Assembly (NCBI GenBank): GCA_935421135.1
Contig: OW285188.1
Location: 3,307,001-3,371,000 of the forward strand
From: Bugulina stolonifera
Lineage: Eukaryota > Bryozoa > Gymnolaemata > Cheilostomatida > Bugulidae
Direction: 5' to 3'
Length of the DNA stretch: 64,000 nt
A program made the translations under genes and the position numbers. The notes beneath the pieces were generated by a model. The model saw only the letters and a list, made by a program, of their open reading frames with translations. It did not search any database and was not told the DNA's origin. Positions 30,284-41,220 of the stretch are shown piece by piece (position 1 is the stretch's first letter; every line of letters begins with the position of its first letter).

Positions 30284-32782
30284 GTGGAAGAACCTATACC
30301 CACTAAGCCTAAAGACAAGAGTAGCCACTCCAAACAGAAAACCCCACGGGTAACTAGCCCATCACACTCCAGGCCGACGGTGTCACCTACGCCCGTCACA
30401 GTGGATGAACCTATACCCACTAGGCCAACAGCAGGCAAGAAACGACTCCACTCAAAGCCGGACACATCCAAAGTGACCACAGATCACCCCCCAAGGCTGA
30501 AAGGACGATTCATATGTCCCGCCCCGTCGGACCAGACCTCACAAGGTAACCCCGACCTATCCTCAACTCAGAAGGATCAACAGGATCTGGCCACGTCCAG
30601 ACCCGACACTAATCAGCAATTGATTCCCGCCTTAATTCAGTATGCCCCGACGGACGACTTATCGTGTGTAGAACTGCTAGACACTACAGTCCAAGTCCGC
30701 GGCCTGAGGATCGACACGGAGCAAACCGTGCTGGACCAAACAGGAGAGCTACCTCTGAACCTCTCGAAGAATGTTCAAGTTTCAACAGCCCGACCTGATC
30801 CAGAGGACGCGAAATGTCGCGTAGCCGAACCTCAAGACATAATCCCAACGACGGAGATACAGTCTATACTGCCAGCAGTTCAAGTACACGAAGCAAAACG
30901 CTCTTGTACGGAATCTAGCATTGCCGAACAGTTTCAGCCGAAAATACAGATTGCCGAACTCTCGAAGTCCCCTAAAGCGGATAAGAAGCAATCGAAGGCA
31001 ACTATTGCCGTGTTCCCGCGCTTATTTGACGAGTCGAACAAAGAAAATGTGCCTGAGGCATTGCCTACAATTGAGCCAATTGCTCATCCCTCAGCTAGTA
31101 TAAATACGACAGCTCACAGACGAGTAGTCCTTTCTCGTCCAGCACTTCACCGAAGCACATGTATCCCTACATGTGGCAACTTCTGCACTCCTCGTGTCAC
31201 TGGTGAAGTTAACAGCACTCGTATCCTTTCTCATTCTCGTGCAGACGAGACGGCTACTCCTTCTAGTATGGATCACTCCAACCAGCCTGTCTTCACAGCT
31301 GAAGGTAAGCAAATCTCAGTGTTACCAGTAGGGAACAAATCAGAATTAGAGGAACAATCCACGCCTGTGGAACTGTCAGGCATGAATTCTCTCTCCCTCC
31401 CCACTCGGCATAGACCAGTCGGGACAGAGGAGGATTCCCCTGCACATTTCCACAGGAAAGAACATGAGTTGGAAGGCGGAGGATACACATCAAATGAATT
31501 GTGTATTGTAGACGCATCCCCTGTACGGAGGACACTCACCCCAGACGGCACGCCTCCCCCTACTCCACCTCCTGTCACCTCTACCCTGAAGCAAGCTACA
31601 ATTAAGCTGCACAAACTCACTGACAAGCTACCCATAGAGTCATCCCAGCATTCCGGAGCCACTAAGCCGTGGATTAGCACCTTCACCCAGCAGGCCCGAG
31701 ACGACTTGGCCAGAAGGAGTCAGCCTAACCTTAATTGTGCAAAGTGTGGCTTTTCCGGGACTCTCAAGAGGCTAAATATACACATTTGGCAACACTTTGC
31801 ACGCTTCTACTGCCGTTGTGGACGCAGCTCTGTTAGCCGTGATGCACTAGGCCATCACTTCAGTCGGAGATCCAGTATCTGTGGGAAACGTCTCTTCCTC
31901 ACAGATGGGCCCAGCTATGCGGCCCTCATGGAATGGTGGGGCGTAAAGGATCCCCCACCATTTCTGCCATGCCGTCCTACCATGGACGGACAGTCGGGAA
32001 CAAACAAGCCAGTCTACCTGCCTAGCACCTCCTCTGCCCGCAAGCGGCCTCCCAAAAGACGGCACAGTCCTTCTCCCTCTCCAGAACGGACACCCGACTC
32101 AGAACCTTCTGATGCTACCTCCTCCTCTTCCTCGTCGCCTACCACTCCCGCTGGACCTTCTCCCTGGCGACCCAGTGTCAACACCTCCGCTGTAAGCGTC
32201 ACCTCCCCTGGCCGACACGGACGTCTACCCTCTTGGAAGACCCGGCCTGCTCCAAGGAAGAGCATGCCTGCTGCTCAACCAGGCACTCTCTACGAAGGCT
32301 CTCCCCCCAAGGTCTCATGTGCAGCTTCTTGTTCAGCTTCTCCGGTTCTACTAATCGAACCACTACAGTTTAGGCCAACACTACAAGTCTCGCCACACTG
32401 TTCTCCGCACATGCCTGTCAGGGACCCACTCCGAGCTTCTCCAGACTCTCCTGCCGTCCAGCTCCCACCTCCTGCATCTCCTGTACTAACTCAGCCGAAT
32501 GCCACACGTCCTGCATCTCCGGATCCGTCGCTCATGCAACAACTTGCTGAACTTAAGCCACGGATTCACTACCTTGCCAGCCGTCAACAGGTGGGGGATA
32601 CTCTACGCCAGCACCTGGAACCTCTCTATGCTCGAGAAATAGCTCTTCGCGGACTAGCCAATCAGCATCTAAGCCACCCCCAGCAACTCCAGCTCATACA
32701 AGCAGACTTGGACATAGTATCCAGAGAATCTACATTGTACCGTACCCTTCTTAACTTGACACTAGAGACACCCATGACCTAG
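30284..32782 (+). CDS. Family A second frame: proline-rich protein with zinc-finger-like motifs
   Basis: An open frame of 832 codons occupies the place of pol. The listed first codon is GTG; the frame is open further upstream into the EPxPVDEPIPT repeats, so it has no clear start of its own and is best read as the 3' part of one long gag-containing frame. Most of the first 450 residues are low-complexity Pro/Ser/Thr. At about residues 482-535 there is CAKCGFSGTLKRLNIHIWQH (C-X2-C-X11-H-X3-H) followed by a second CRCGRSS...LGHHFS...IC motif. A Ser/Pro-rich stretch with RKRPPKRRHSPS follows, then a helical C-terminus. It has no polymerase motif. It may replace the nucleocapsid zinc knuckle; that is inference. 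I know no homologue. Confidence 0.75.
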   Translation: MEEPIPTKPKDKSSHSKQKTPRVTSPSHSRPTVSPTPVTVDEPIPTRPTAGKKRLHSKPDTSKVTTDHPPRLKGRFICPAPSDQTSQGNPDLSSTQKDQQDLATSRPDTNQQLIPALIQYAPTDDLSCVELLDTTVQVRGLRIDTEQTVLDQTGELPLNLSKNVQVSTARPDPEDAKCRVAEPQDIIPTTEIQSILPAVQVHEAKRSCTESSIAEQFQPKIQIAELSKSPKADKKQSKATIAVFPRLFDESNKENVPEALPTIEPIAHPSASINTTAHRRVVLSRPALHRSTCIPTCGNFCTPRVTGEVNSTRILSHSRADETATPSSMDHSNQPVFTAEGKQISVLPVGNKSELEEQSTPVELSGMNSLSLPTRHRPVGTEEDSPAHFHRKEHELEGGGYTSNELCIVDASPVRRTLTPDGTPPPTPPPVTSTLKQATIKLHKLTDKLPIESSQHSGATKPWISTFTQQARDDLARRSQPNLNCAKCGFSGTLKRLNIHIWQHFARFYCRCGRSSVSRDALGHHFSRRSSICGKRLFLTDGPSYAALMEWWGVKDPPPFLPCRPTMDGQSGTNKPVYLPSTSSARKRPPKRRHSPSPSPERTPDSEPSDATSSSSSSPTTPAGPSPWRPSVNTSAVSVTSPGRHGRLPSWKTRPAPRKSMPAAQPGTLYEGSPPKVSCAASCSASPVLLIEPLQFRPTLQVSPHCSPHMPVRDPLRASPDSPAVQLPPPASPVLTQPNATRPASPDPSLMQQLAELKPRIHYLASRQQVGDTLRQHLEPLYAREIALRGLANQHLSHPQQLQLIQADLDIVSRESTLYRTLLNLTLETPMT

Positions 32783-32795
32783 TGTGAGGGGGCTA
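32783..32795 (+). promoter_or_regulatory. Purine-rich tract before the 3' LTR
   Basis: GTGAGGGGGCTA lies immediately before the 3' LTR and right after the stop codon of the long frame, the usual place of a polypurine tract. Confidence 0.65.
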
Positions 32796-33458
32796 TGTGA
32801 TGGTACGCCCAGTCGTATCTTACATCTGACACTCATTATTGTGTGCATACATGTATATATCTGCTTGTACTTTACTCTTATATTGTTGTATATAATTATA
32901 TGATTATATCCAAGTCTTTTTATGCCTTTTATACCCATGTACAGAGGCCCGACCTCTCAGAATCCATTGATATTCATTTTGTACATGAATTGGACCATTA
33001 TAAGCAACTTTTGTAGAACCCGACCTATTTTGGGTCGGCCGTCGGGCTTCCGGCGGCCATCTTGTTGCGCAACTTCCGGACGACCACACGTCGTCTTTTC
33101 CCGACGTCACGTCGGCCGGAAGTCCTTATACTATATAAAGGGCACTGTTTTACTGTTCATTGTCTCAGTCTACACTTGGCTTTCAATAAAGACACATCTA
33201 TACTTGATACAGGGACTTTCTCTTCCTTTTACTAGGTCATTCGCTTTGCGAACCGCCTACTAGGTCGAACTACTCTCTTTCATTGTATAGTCTGAAGGTC
33301 GGACTTGAGATCAGATGGGTCGTCTTTGGTAGTATTTGGGCTACTGAGACCGCTCGATCTTTCATGTAATGCGAAGTCCTATTACCACTCATAGGCACTT
33401 CATTTCTGGGTCGATAGTCGTCCAAGGACGACCGCACCAAAACACAGAAACCATTACA
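32796..33458 (+). repeat. 3' LTR of family A element
   Basis: 663 bp, TGTGATGG...CCATTACA. TATATAAA at 33132-33139 and AATAAA at 33185-33190. Differs from the 5' LTR by one TA unit. Confidence 0.95.
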
Positions 33459-33689
33459 GTATTATACAATAAAATACATGTATTTCCCTTGTCACAACCT
33501 ACCTGTAGACTTTAATATATAACACCAGTAATGTTATTTGAACAACAGCTATAAGGAAAAGGTTGAAGCCTATAAAACATACATACCTGTGTAAAGGAGT
33601 TTCACCAATTTATCTAGGATATATACATGTACTACTCACTGGGTTTTCTCTAATATTATTATAATTTTGTTAATTTAAGGAATTTATCT

Positions 33690-33870
33690 GTGGGGGCTGT
33701 CAGGTCTTGCATCAAATCCATGAAAACACCAGGCCCTGACTGGGGTTTGAACCAATGGTCTCTACAGTGCCTAATCACCTAGAAAAGTGAACAGAAGACA
33801 TTACCACAACACCAGTACAGCAATGTTAGAAAAAAACAGCTTCACCAGCGAGCAGTAGATATGAAAAATA
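33690..33870 (-). mobile_element. tRNA-derived SINE, family S1
   Basis: Matches 59100-59260 and 60560-60650. Read on the minus strand it has a tRNA-like head with an A-box-like and a B-box-like segment (GGTTTGAACC on the plus strand), then a shared body with CATGAAAACACC/CATGAAATTACC. Conserved AGCTTCACCAG.GAGCAGTAGA lies at the head side. Confidence 0.65.
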
Positions 33871-35260
33871 TAAATTAGGGTATTATTTCTGCAAAATCAA
33901 ATTCCTCACCAGCTTCTTTTGGATCACTAAACACTGTATTCCAAGTATCCTCACCACTTGTGACAACATCTTCCAAAAATGCTAAATGTTTTATAAATTG
34001 GCACCACTAGTAAAAACTGGCCTCAAAGTTAAATCCATGGCCGAATATAACCTTAGCAAGAAACATCAAATCATACTGACAGTAAATTCAATGTAAACTA
34101 AAAAAATAGTATTGCCTAAAAAGACTATTCAGCTACCTAAAATACTCGACAAACTATCATGCATGTAGGTTACTAGGCAGCATTCAAGTATACTAATAGT
34201 CAGCATGCAAGTACACTAATATGCAGCATGCAAGTACACTAATAGGCAGCATACAACTTCATTACCTGTGGTCTTTTGTGGACTTTTGAAAGCAATGAAT
34301 CACCTCAATACAACAAAAATAGAGAATACAAACAAAACGATTACTTTAATTGCGGTCAACCAGTGAAACCAAGCTCAATCCAAATACATAGTTTCTACTA
34401 GTACCATCTAGATTAAACAGTGACAGGATTCTTCTTAGCTCTCTGTGAATTTCAATTTGTCATAACCTCACTCTTTGCCTCACTTACTAAACTTGGAAGT
34501 AGTTTGCAATAGTAGAGCAATACCTACAACTGTTGAAATTCAATACTTATACTATGTGCAAAGACAAATAGTATTCCTACCTATTCTAGAACAAAAATAT
34601 CAACGTTAGATTAAAATATTTTATGTAAAACAATACAACAATTGCTATATTATTTACATTAAATATTCGATACAATAATGATCATTAAATATAAATTAAT
34701 TATCTAATTCCCTGTTCTATTAAAAACGATTTATTTCTATTCTATATTTTAATTTTTATTTATTGAATATCGACTCTTGTTCTTGTGACAATCTAGAAAG
34801 CAATATATTTATTTATACTTGATGTAGGCGTATTGCTACAACAACTATCATCAAAATAATTTATTTTATATAAAATTAATGAAAATATAAATAATTATGG
34901 TTATCATTATGATATGATTACCATTTGATTATCTAATTCTATTGATTCACTTCTAATTCTATTATTTATAATAATCACTATAATAAATAATTATTTATTT
35001 TTTTTATATAATGTTTGATTTATTATTTATATGCTATATTATTGAATGCAGATTCTTTCTCTAGTGATAATCTAACAAATACGAATATTTATGTTATTGT
35101 TATATACAACATCATGGATGATCATATTTATTATTAAATAAATATTTATTTTTAATTTTTGTATTTTATATTTTATTAGCAAAGTAAGAAAAATACAATT
35201 ATCTCCGATATTTATCACTCAGTCAAACGTCAAATTCCAATAGAGTACAACAATTAACTT
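33871..35260. other. AT-rich non-coding DNA
   Basis: No gene. From about 34590 to 35200 the sequence is extremely AT-rich, with long ATTTAT/TAATTA runs. A short tandem repeat at 34175-34256 is listed separately. Confidence 0.6.
34175..34256. repeat. About 24-bp tandem repeat, 3.5 units
   Basis: Units of the form GGCAGCATGCAAGTACACTAATA are repeated with small changes. Confidence 0.8.
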
Positions 35261-35682
35261 TTGAGATTTAGGTTTAGAGTTAAAAATCTTTTAGATTCAA
35301 CTGTTTGGCCACTGTCCTTATCAAAAAGTTTTCATGGCTCTGCAAACGCATTCGGAAAGCTGAAAATACTAAAGAAAGTGGAACCCATATTCAAGTCCTA
35401 TGAAACCATTGATACAATGACTAACTTTGTCAGTAAAGCAGAAGGATTTATTTGTGTGCAGGTTGCTGGTCCAAGCTACTATAAACTTACTTTGACATTT
35501 CGAGATTGACTTAACACGCTATTATCAATCAAACGATCGCTAGATTAGAGGGAAATTTTACGATCAGCAGTCACTCAGCAACCAGTAAACCTATTTCGAT
35601 TGCGAAAACTGCCGTGTCTTCAGCAAAACTAGTCAATTACCATGAGGGTACACGCCTGCTGACAGTGTACCCACCAAAATTG

Positions 35683-35904
35683 AGGTGGGTACACGCCGTA
35701 TACTCCCGTATAACCACAATTCGAACACTGGCTTCACGCAAAAATTAGCCATCAATGTAATGATACATATAGTAGCATCATTTTCATTAGAGCATGTTTA
35801 TATCGTGTGGGGCACGGTAACTATGCCTTCCGATATTAGCTTAATTTTTTCTTCTTTTAACAAAAAGTTCAGGCGGCTAGGGCCGCCTAGATAGTTACGG
35901 CCAT
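35683..35904 (+). mobile_element. MITE family M1, 3' part
   Basis: Matches the 3' end of the copy at 41221-42055 (GCTTCACGC.AAAATTAGCCATCAAT ... AGTTCAGGCGGCTAGGGCC ... ATAGTTACGGCCATG). The middle is deleted. Confidence 0.7.
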
Positions 35905-37395
35905 GTGTAGTACACAAGCTAGGTGTGAAAGGTCACTGAAAATATGCATATTTTGTGGCCTTCCTCTGGAACAATAATTACAATATGATTGGCTGCCTAC
36001 ACTACACTGGGGACTGTGTAGAGCAATTATGGATTGAATGGCCTGTTATTATACAGTAGTTGCAATGTACAATAATATTTACATGACTGATGCCCAGTAA
36101 TAAGCCAATGTACTGAGTGGCTCTTATTTACAGTGTGAATGTTCAGCTACCAACTGCATAGTACATACGATACTGCTACCAAGACCCATGTTGAAGCTAC
36201 TGTGTTACTCAGAGATCACTCTAATAATAAAGCCAAGCTTTTTGACCTGACTGTAGTTTAACTGTAAATAGTTGGTAGAAAAACCTAGGAGGTTGATTTT
36301 ATTAATTAAAAAGTGCTTCATTCTTTGAAAAAATAAATATTATCAGGTCAAACTAAAATTGCAACACCACTTCTACTACTACTACTACTACTAGTTTAAT
36401 GGCAACACACCCATATTAAAACTCTATCAAGTAATACCATGTCCAAAACAACAGAGCTCTAATACCTGGGTCTATACAGTTTTTTAGGTTGAATTAAAGT
36501 TTTCTTACTTAAAACTACCAATCTTGAGAAATGCTGTGCAGTAAGCCTGCATGTAGGCACATTAGTTGCTCCTTACTCCTCAGTGTATTTTGGCCTCAAC
36601 AGGGTTATAAAACGTAGTGTGATGGTACATGATTGTAGTTGTGTAGTTTGCAGTTTGGTGGTGAAAAACAAAAATTGGGTCAAAAGTTGATTTCTGCTGC
36701 TAACTCTGCTATTATTTTGTTCTTGTTACCACAAAGAGATAAGATGTAATCCATGCCAAGCTGCCCAAAGTCCCTTTGTACAGTACATGTGCATGTATGT
36801 GCTGCTATTTTGCACTTGACTAGACCTAGCATGGTTATAAAAAGTGAATGCATGAATACCAATGATTCTCACATATTATGAATCTGATTACCATTGCATA
36901 CATGTATGAGTAGCAGGGAGTAGACACACAGTAAAGTCTTATGGGCCATACAATAATTGTACACTATTAATAATATAATACTTGGCTGTGATTCAGACCA
37001 CTGAAAATGCATAATGGTTGTGTTGTTTGTCATATTCCCTACCAGATTACAAAGTAATTCAAGTAATAATAGCTGCAGTGGTCACCTTGAATACATGTAT
37101 GTTTGTCCTAGTGCACATACATCACAATGGTGTTCCTATAGCTGCAGTAGTACTATATAATAGATGCACACTGTATAACTACATTTGCCCCAGCGCAAGC
37201 TGCTGGCGTAGGTCCAAGTATCTATTCATTAGTAGTGATTAGTGGTGTAGCTATCGCATGCCCCCCTAGTGAAAATGTTGAGAGGGAACAACTCCGCAAA
37301 ATTATTTTGTCAATTTACCTTATCTACACGAAGTTAATACTATCATCAGACAAACTTATCTTTTATAGTCCCACCCCAGTGGAACTCGGGATGGG
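35905..37395. other. No supported gene
   Basis: Only short frames. An (ACT)n microsatellite lies at 36373-36393. Nothing else recognisable. Confidence 0.45.
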
Positions 37396-37937
37396 CGGCG
37401 GGCCGCGACCTAGTCGCTTGGCCCGGTGGATACGGGGCACGGGCATCGCTTCCACGTGTGCGGTCGGCGCCGCACGCAACGTAGGCGGACGCGGCTTGAC
37501 CGCCTCAAACGATCGGTCGTTCGGGTGAGTGGGGGTTGCGGGGGAGGGTGGGCGGGGTGGAGGAAGGGCGGCGGTGATGGCTGGAGGTGATGGCGGCGGC
37601 GGCGGTGGCGGTGGTGGTGGTGGCGGCGGTGACGGTGGTGGCGGTGGTGGCGGTGGCGGCGGTGGTGGTGGTGGTGGCGGCGGCGGCGGCGGAGGCGGTG
37701 GTGGCGGCGGCGGTGGTGGCGGCGGCGGTGGTTGTGGTGGTGGCGGCGGTGGAGGCGGTGGAGGCGGTGGCGACGGCGGTGGTGCGGACGAGACGAGGGC
37801 GGTGGCGGGGGAGGAGGGAGTAGTGGGGGAAGCGGGGAGGAGGGTGGGGAGGAGGGAGGGGAGGGGTCGTGGCCGGGTTTGGGGTGAAGTGTGCAAATGT
37901 TTTTTCGACCAATCAGAAGGGGGGGTTTTGGGGTGAC
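37396..37937 (-). repeat. GC-rich dispersed repeat, expanded copy
   Basis: Inverted second copy of 19841-20232, 150 bp longer because its GGC/GGT trinucleotide tract (about 37562-37790) is expanded. The flanking unique parts (CGACCTAGTCGCTTGGCCCGG on one side, GGGGTTTTGGGGTGAC on the other) match the short copy. Long poly-Gly, poly-Pro, poly-Ala or poly-His frames here are repeat artefacts. Confidence 0.9.
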
Positions 37938-38724
37938 CTTGGCAAGGTCGTGTGCAAAATTTTTGTGCTCTTCTGTGATTGGTTGAAATCGGAAATACCG
38001 GCTTGTGATTGGCTGAAAACAGGGGTCAACGAGTGCGTGTCTGTATAGAAGTGCATTGACTATACTACTGCCGATATCTTGGAATAGGCTCATACTTCTA
38101 TACTTTCCATTTCGGACCATTGTAAGCACCTTTTGTGCCAAGGCCGACCCTTTTTGTGGCCGACGTCGGAACCATCCATGTTGTTGCATCAGTTCCGGGC
38201 CGATACCTTATCGGCCTCTTTTTGCCGGAAGTAGATTTAGTATATAAGGTAGCACATTTTCTGTATGAAATCAGTTGTTGATTGTGCTCTAATAAAGCAA
38301 CATCTCCTAACTCAAACCTATAGAGGCTTACTCTTCTAGGCGGGTAACTCCACCGGAGGATCCATAGATCCATACAGCTCGAGTTCATCCCCATCCTCGT
38401 TTAAGCATATCTCTACACCACTTCTACGACTTAGGTCGATCCCAGATTCTATGAATCTAGCTTCGGGCTCAAGATCCTAGAATGCCAGATCTTTCATTGC
38501 ACTCCTCTGGAGTATAAAGTCTACAAGACCTACGTCGGTCCTGGACTATTCAATGAGTCTCAGCATCGGTCTACATCAGATACATAATAACAAGAGCACC
38601 TAATAACTGTTCACTCTTTTATGTAATGTGTGGAAGGCCACTTGGTCGTCCTCTACCAACTTCCAAGCCCTTCCCATGCCCGTGCCTCGGCACCCGCTTG
38701 TCAACATACACTGAAAATATTACA
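37905..38724 (+). mobile_element. Diverged LTR-like sequence, family A relative
   Basis: From about 38036 to 38724 the sequence follows the family A LTR layout: CCATTGTAAGCACCTTTTGT, GGCCGACGTCGG, TTGTTGCATCAGTTCCGG, GCCGGAAGTAGATTTAG, a TATATAAGG box at about 38241, a CTAATAAAGC polyadenylation-like signal near 38292, and an end at ...ATTACA. Family A reads CCATTATAAGCAACTTTTGT, TTGTTGCGCAACTTCCGG and GCCGGAAGTCCTTATAC at the same places. Three CCAAT/ATTGG boxes lie just upstream, at about 37907, 37978 and 38009. No internal element sequence follows and the left end is unclear, so it is probably an old solo LTR. Confidence 0.65.
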
Positions 38725-40680
38725 ATATTTCCTATACAAAATTCAATCATTATAATAAGGGGCTAATTACGCTTTGATAAAACTACGATACCATTTATAA
38801 CATAATAACAATAATAATTACAGAGTTGAGTTAAAATATTATTCTAACTGTACTCAAACATATACATGGCACTTCAACAGTTGGTGGTCTACAGTTATGG
38901 CGTCTACATTTACCTGCAAAACATTGCTGTAAATACTAATATGAATGTCAATAACTGCAAACAATTCTACAGATACCTGAGACGACAGTGCTTCGAGTAC
39001 CAGATGTGCTACAACTATTATAATATTTTGCTCAGTACCTGCACCTACCAGTCATTGAGGTCCTGTGAAATTCCATGGGAAGATTATTATTCAAGTAAGA
39101 TGTAAAACTTCTACTAGGCCTACAACAAACGGTTATCGAACAGTTATAAGCTGGGTGATTGCAAATAATAGTAAATCAAAGTCCTGAGAAACAAACTAAC
39201 ATTAAACAGAAGTGTGATGGAATTGAATTTACATTATTGCAATAGCTCAGCTACACAAGAAGCTACACAAGAGACAGTTAATAGTCAAATAATAAATTCA
39301 ATGAAGTATTTTTAGCAGTCTGAATTAAATATTTGATGTCCCGAAAGTCTTGTTTTATTAAGTTACTAAAAGTGACTACAAGTCCATTTATTATTCAATT
39401 GCGTGTTTAGCCCACGCTTCGTTTAAACTTTTTGGGCTATCACTTAAGTTTTGGTGAAATGTTATAACTAAATAATCATGATGGAAAGTAACATCAAAGT
39501 GCAACTGGTGAGTGTTTTTCACTTTTTGCATAAAATCTCTTAGAGTTTCAATAATTTCTATTTCCATGATAGCAAAAAATTTAATTCATTGAGCATTTTA
39601 AAATCATTATGATTGTGAAAGTTGAATTGAAAGTGTTGACAGATTATCATAATTAAATCATAATTCAAGTACGAGATTTTTATGGCAAAATAAATTCTTG
39701 ACTTGGATTTTCCCATGTTAACCTTGACCGTAACCAAAAGTTCTATTTCCGCCTTTAGCTCCTCCCTAATAGAGGTATTCCAACGTTAGTTGGAGTTGTC
39801 TTAACGCTCTCACGCCATTAATTTCTCACGTCACGCTCACGTCTTTTACCACAGCCGTAAGATAGATAAGATAATGGCAGACCCTCAATTCCGAGTATGT
39901 TGGTGGTATTTTCCATACCACAGCTAGCTAGGTGTGTCTTATTTTTATAGTGGTGTGTGAGCTTGCTAAGTTCTCACCACCACTCTCCAGTCACTGCCTG
40001 CTATGAACCCAGCGTGAGGCACTGCTACAAGGCCAGAACAGATATTGCTGGTGCTGCCGTTTTTCACCTGCCCCGCTGTGATGTGGCTGCTTTTGTATCC
40101 AAGAGGGCTGAGGTAGGTCTTTATCCTGCATGCAGATGAAATACAGACAGGAGCCCTCCATTATTTTAGTCCTGATCCACAGGAACTGTCATAATGGCCA
40201 AACCTCTTAACAAAAGATATCTTACCTGTAGTTGTCACTGCAAGACTTGGAGCCTGGACTATTCTAGCCAACGGTCATGTCTCGATTCTCACAGCAATTC
40301 TGTGTCCATATTCTGGTTACCAACATACACATCTGTAATCCTGTCTCAGAAGTGTCGGACAGCTCAAATATTGTGTCTGTATTCTGTTGAAAAATCTTCA
40401 GCTCAACCACTTTGTGATCCAGGCTATGATACCCGCTTCTTGTTCACCATGACCCGGTAATTAATACTCTTGCGAATTGTAATTTCTCTTATCAAGATTC
40501 CTCTCACACTCTCACCGGCTTATACTCCTTGGCGTGACCAGCCCCTTGCAGCTTGCACTGCCAGGTTCTAGTACTGGCCAACTCCCTGTGAGAAAGGCCC
40601 AGATGACATGACCTTTCCTTGGCAGGGGTAGAGGAGTTGCCTTGAAGCCATGCTGGTCTGCATGACCTCAACGACTTTTA
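38725..40680. other. No supported gene
   Basis: Several short frames (for example 39957-40139 and 40194-40460) show no family or splice support. Nothing recognisable. Confidence 0.4.
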
Positions 40681-40704
40681 TATGTGGCACAGGAGCAATT
40701 GTGG

Positions 40705-40790
40705 CTGGATGCTCTTCCTAACCGGGAATCGAACCTGGAACCTTCAGCATGAAAGCTCAGCATTCTAACCACTCGGCCATAGGTGCTCTT
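40705..40790 (-). mobile_element. tRNA-like SINE head with intact A and B boxes
   Basis: The minus strand reads TGGCCGAGTGG (A box, 40769-40779) and GGTTCGATTCC (B box, 40725-40735). Both match the RNA polymerase III internal promoter consensus, with D- and T-arm-like surroundings. The acceptor stem does not pair, so it is not a working tRNA gene. The body beyond (GGCTGGATGCTCTTCCT... in plus orientation at 40703-40719) looks like a SINE. Resemblance to a class II tRNA (Ser/Leu) is by eye. Confidence 0.65.
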
Positions 40791-41220
40791 ATCAAGATTA
40801 CTATTTGTTATTAATCGGACCAGTAACTTTATATATTTGTACTGAGTGAGAAGATGGAAATAATGTGCCTAAGAGCTGTTATAACTACTAACTTGGTCAT
40901 TCTAGATGAAGATCTCTCTATATTATGCGCCCGTAGATGCCAGTTCAAATAGACTAACAGCAACAATGGTGTATGCTGCGTGAATGGCCATAACTCTCTA
41001 CCCTTATCAGCAATAAAAATTGTTGTAAACATACAGGCACTTGCACTATCCATTGAAAGCATACTTACATTATAATATAGTAATGGCTAGACACCTCCTA
41101 AGGGCCGAGGCCCGACCACCCGAGGAAACTAACATTACTGTACTGTGTCTAGACTAATTGCTAGAACAGCAGAAACCAGAACTCTAGCTCTTATATGCGT
41201 GTAGTTCTCTGTATATACAG
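40791..41220. other. No supported gene
   Basis: No recognisable feature. Confidence 0.4.

Larger units (their letters stand above)
28442..33458 (+). mobile_element. Family A LTR retroelement, non-autonomous (gag + zinc-finger ORF, no pol)
   Basis: A complete 5.0-kb element is flanked by GTAT at 28438-28441 and 33459-33462. The two LTRs (665 and 663 bp) look identical except for one 2-bp difference in a TA run, so the insertion is young. The order is LTR, leucine-tRNA primer binding site, leader, gag, a second long frame, a purine-rich tract and the 3' LTR. No protease, reverse transcriptase, RNase H or integrase motif occurs anywhere between the LTRs, so mobility would need pol from another element. 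The whole element is unusually rich in CGAC/GTCG words. Confidence 0.95.

Noticed and set aside
29510..31686. Minus-strand frames inside the family A element
   Set aside because: Shadows of gag and of the long plus-strand frame. The GC-rich codons leave the opposite strand open.
35261..35509. 82-codon frame
   Set aside because: Starts from a non-ATG codon, has no known motif, no splice context and no repeated copy.
37363..38189. Long proline-, alanine-, histidine- and glycine-rich frames on both strands
   Set aside because: They are translations of a GGC/GGT trinucleotide tract. All frames lack stops there, and the short copy at 19841 shows the tract is a repeat.
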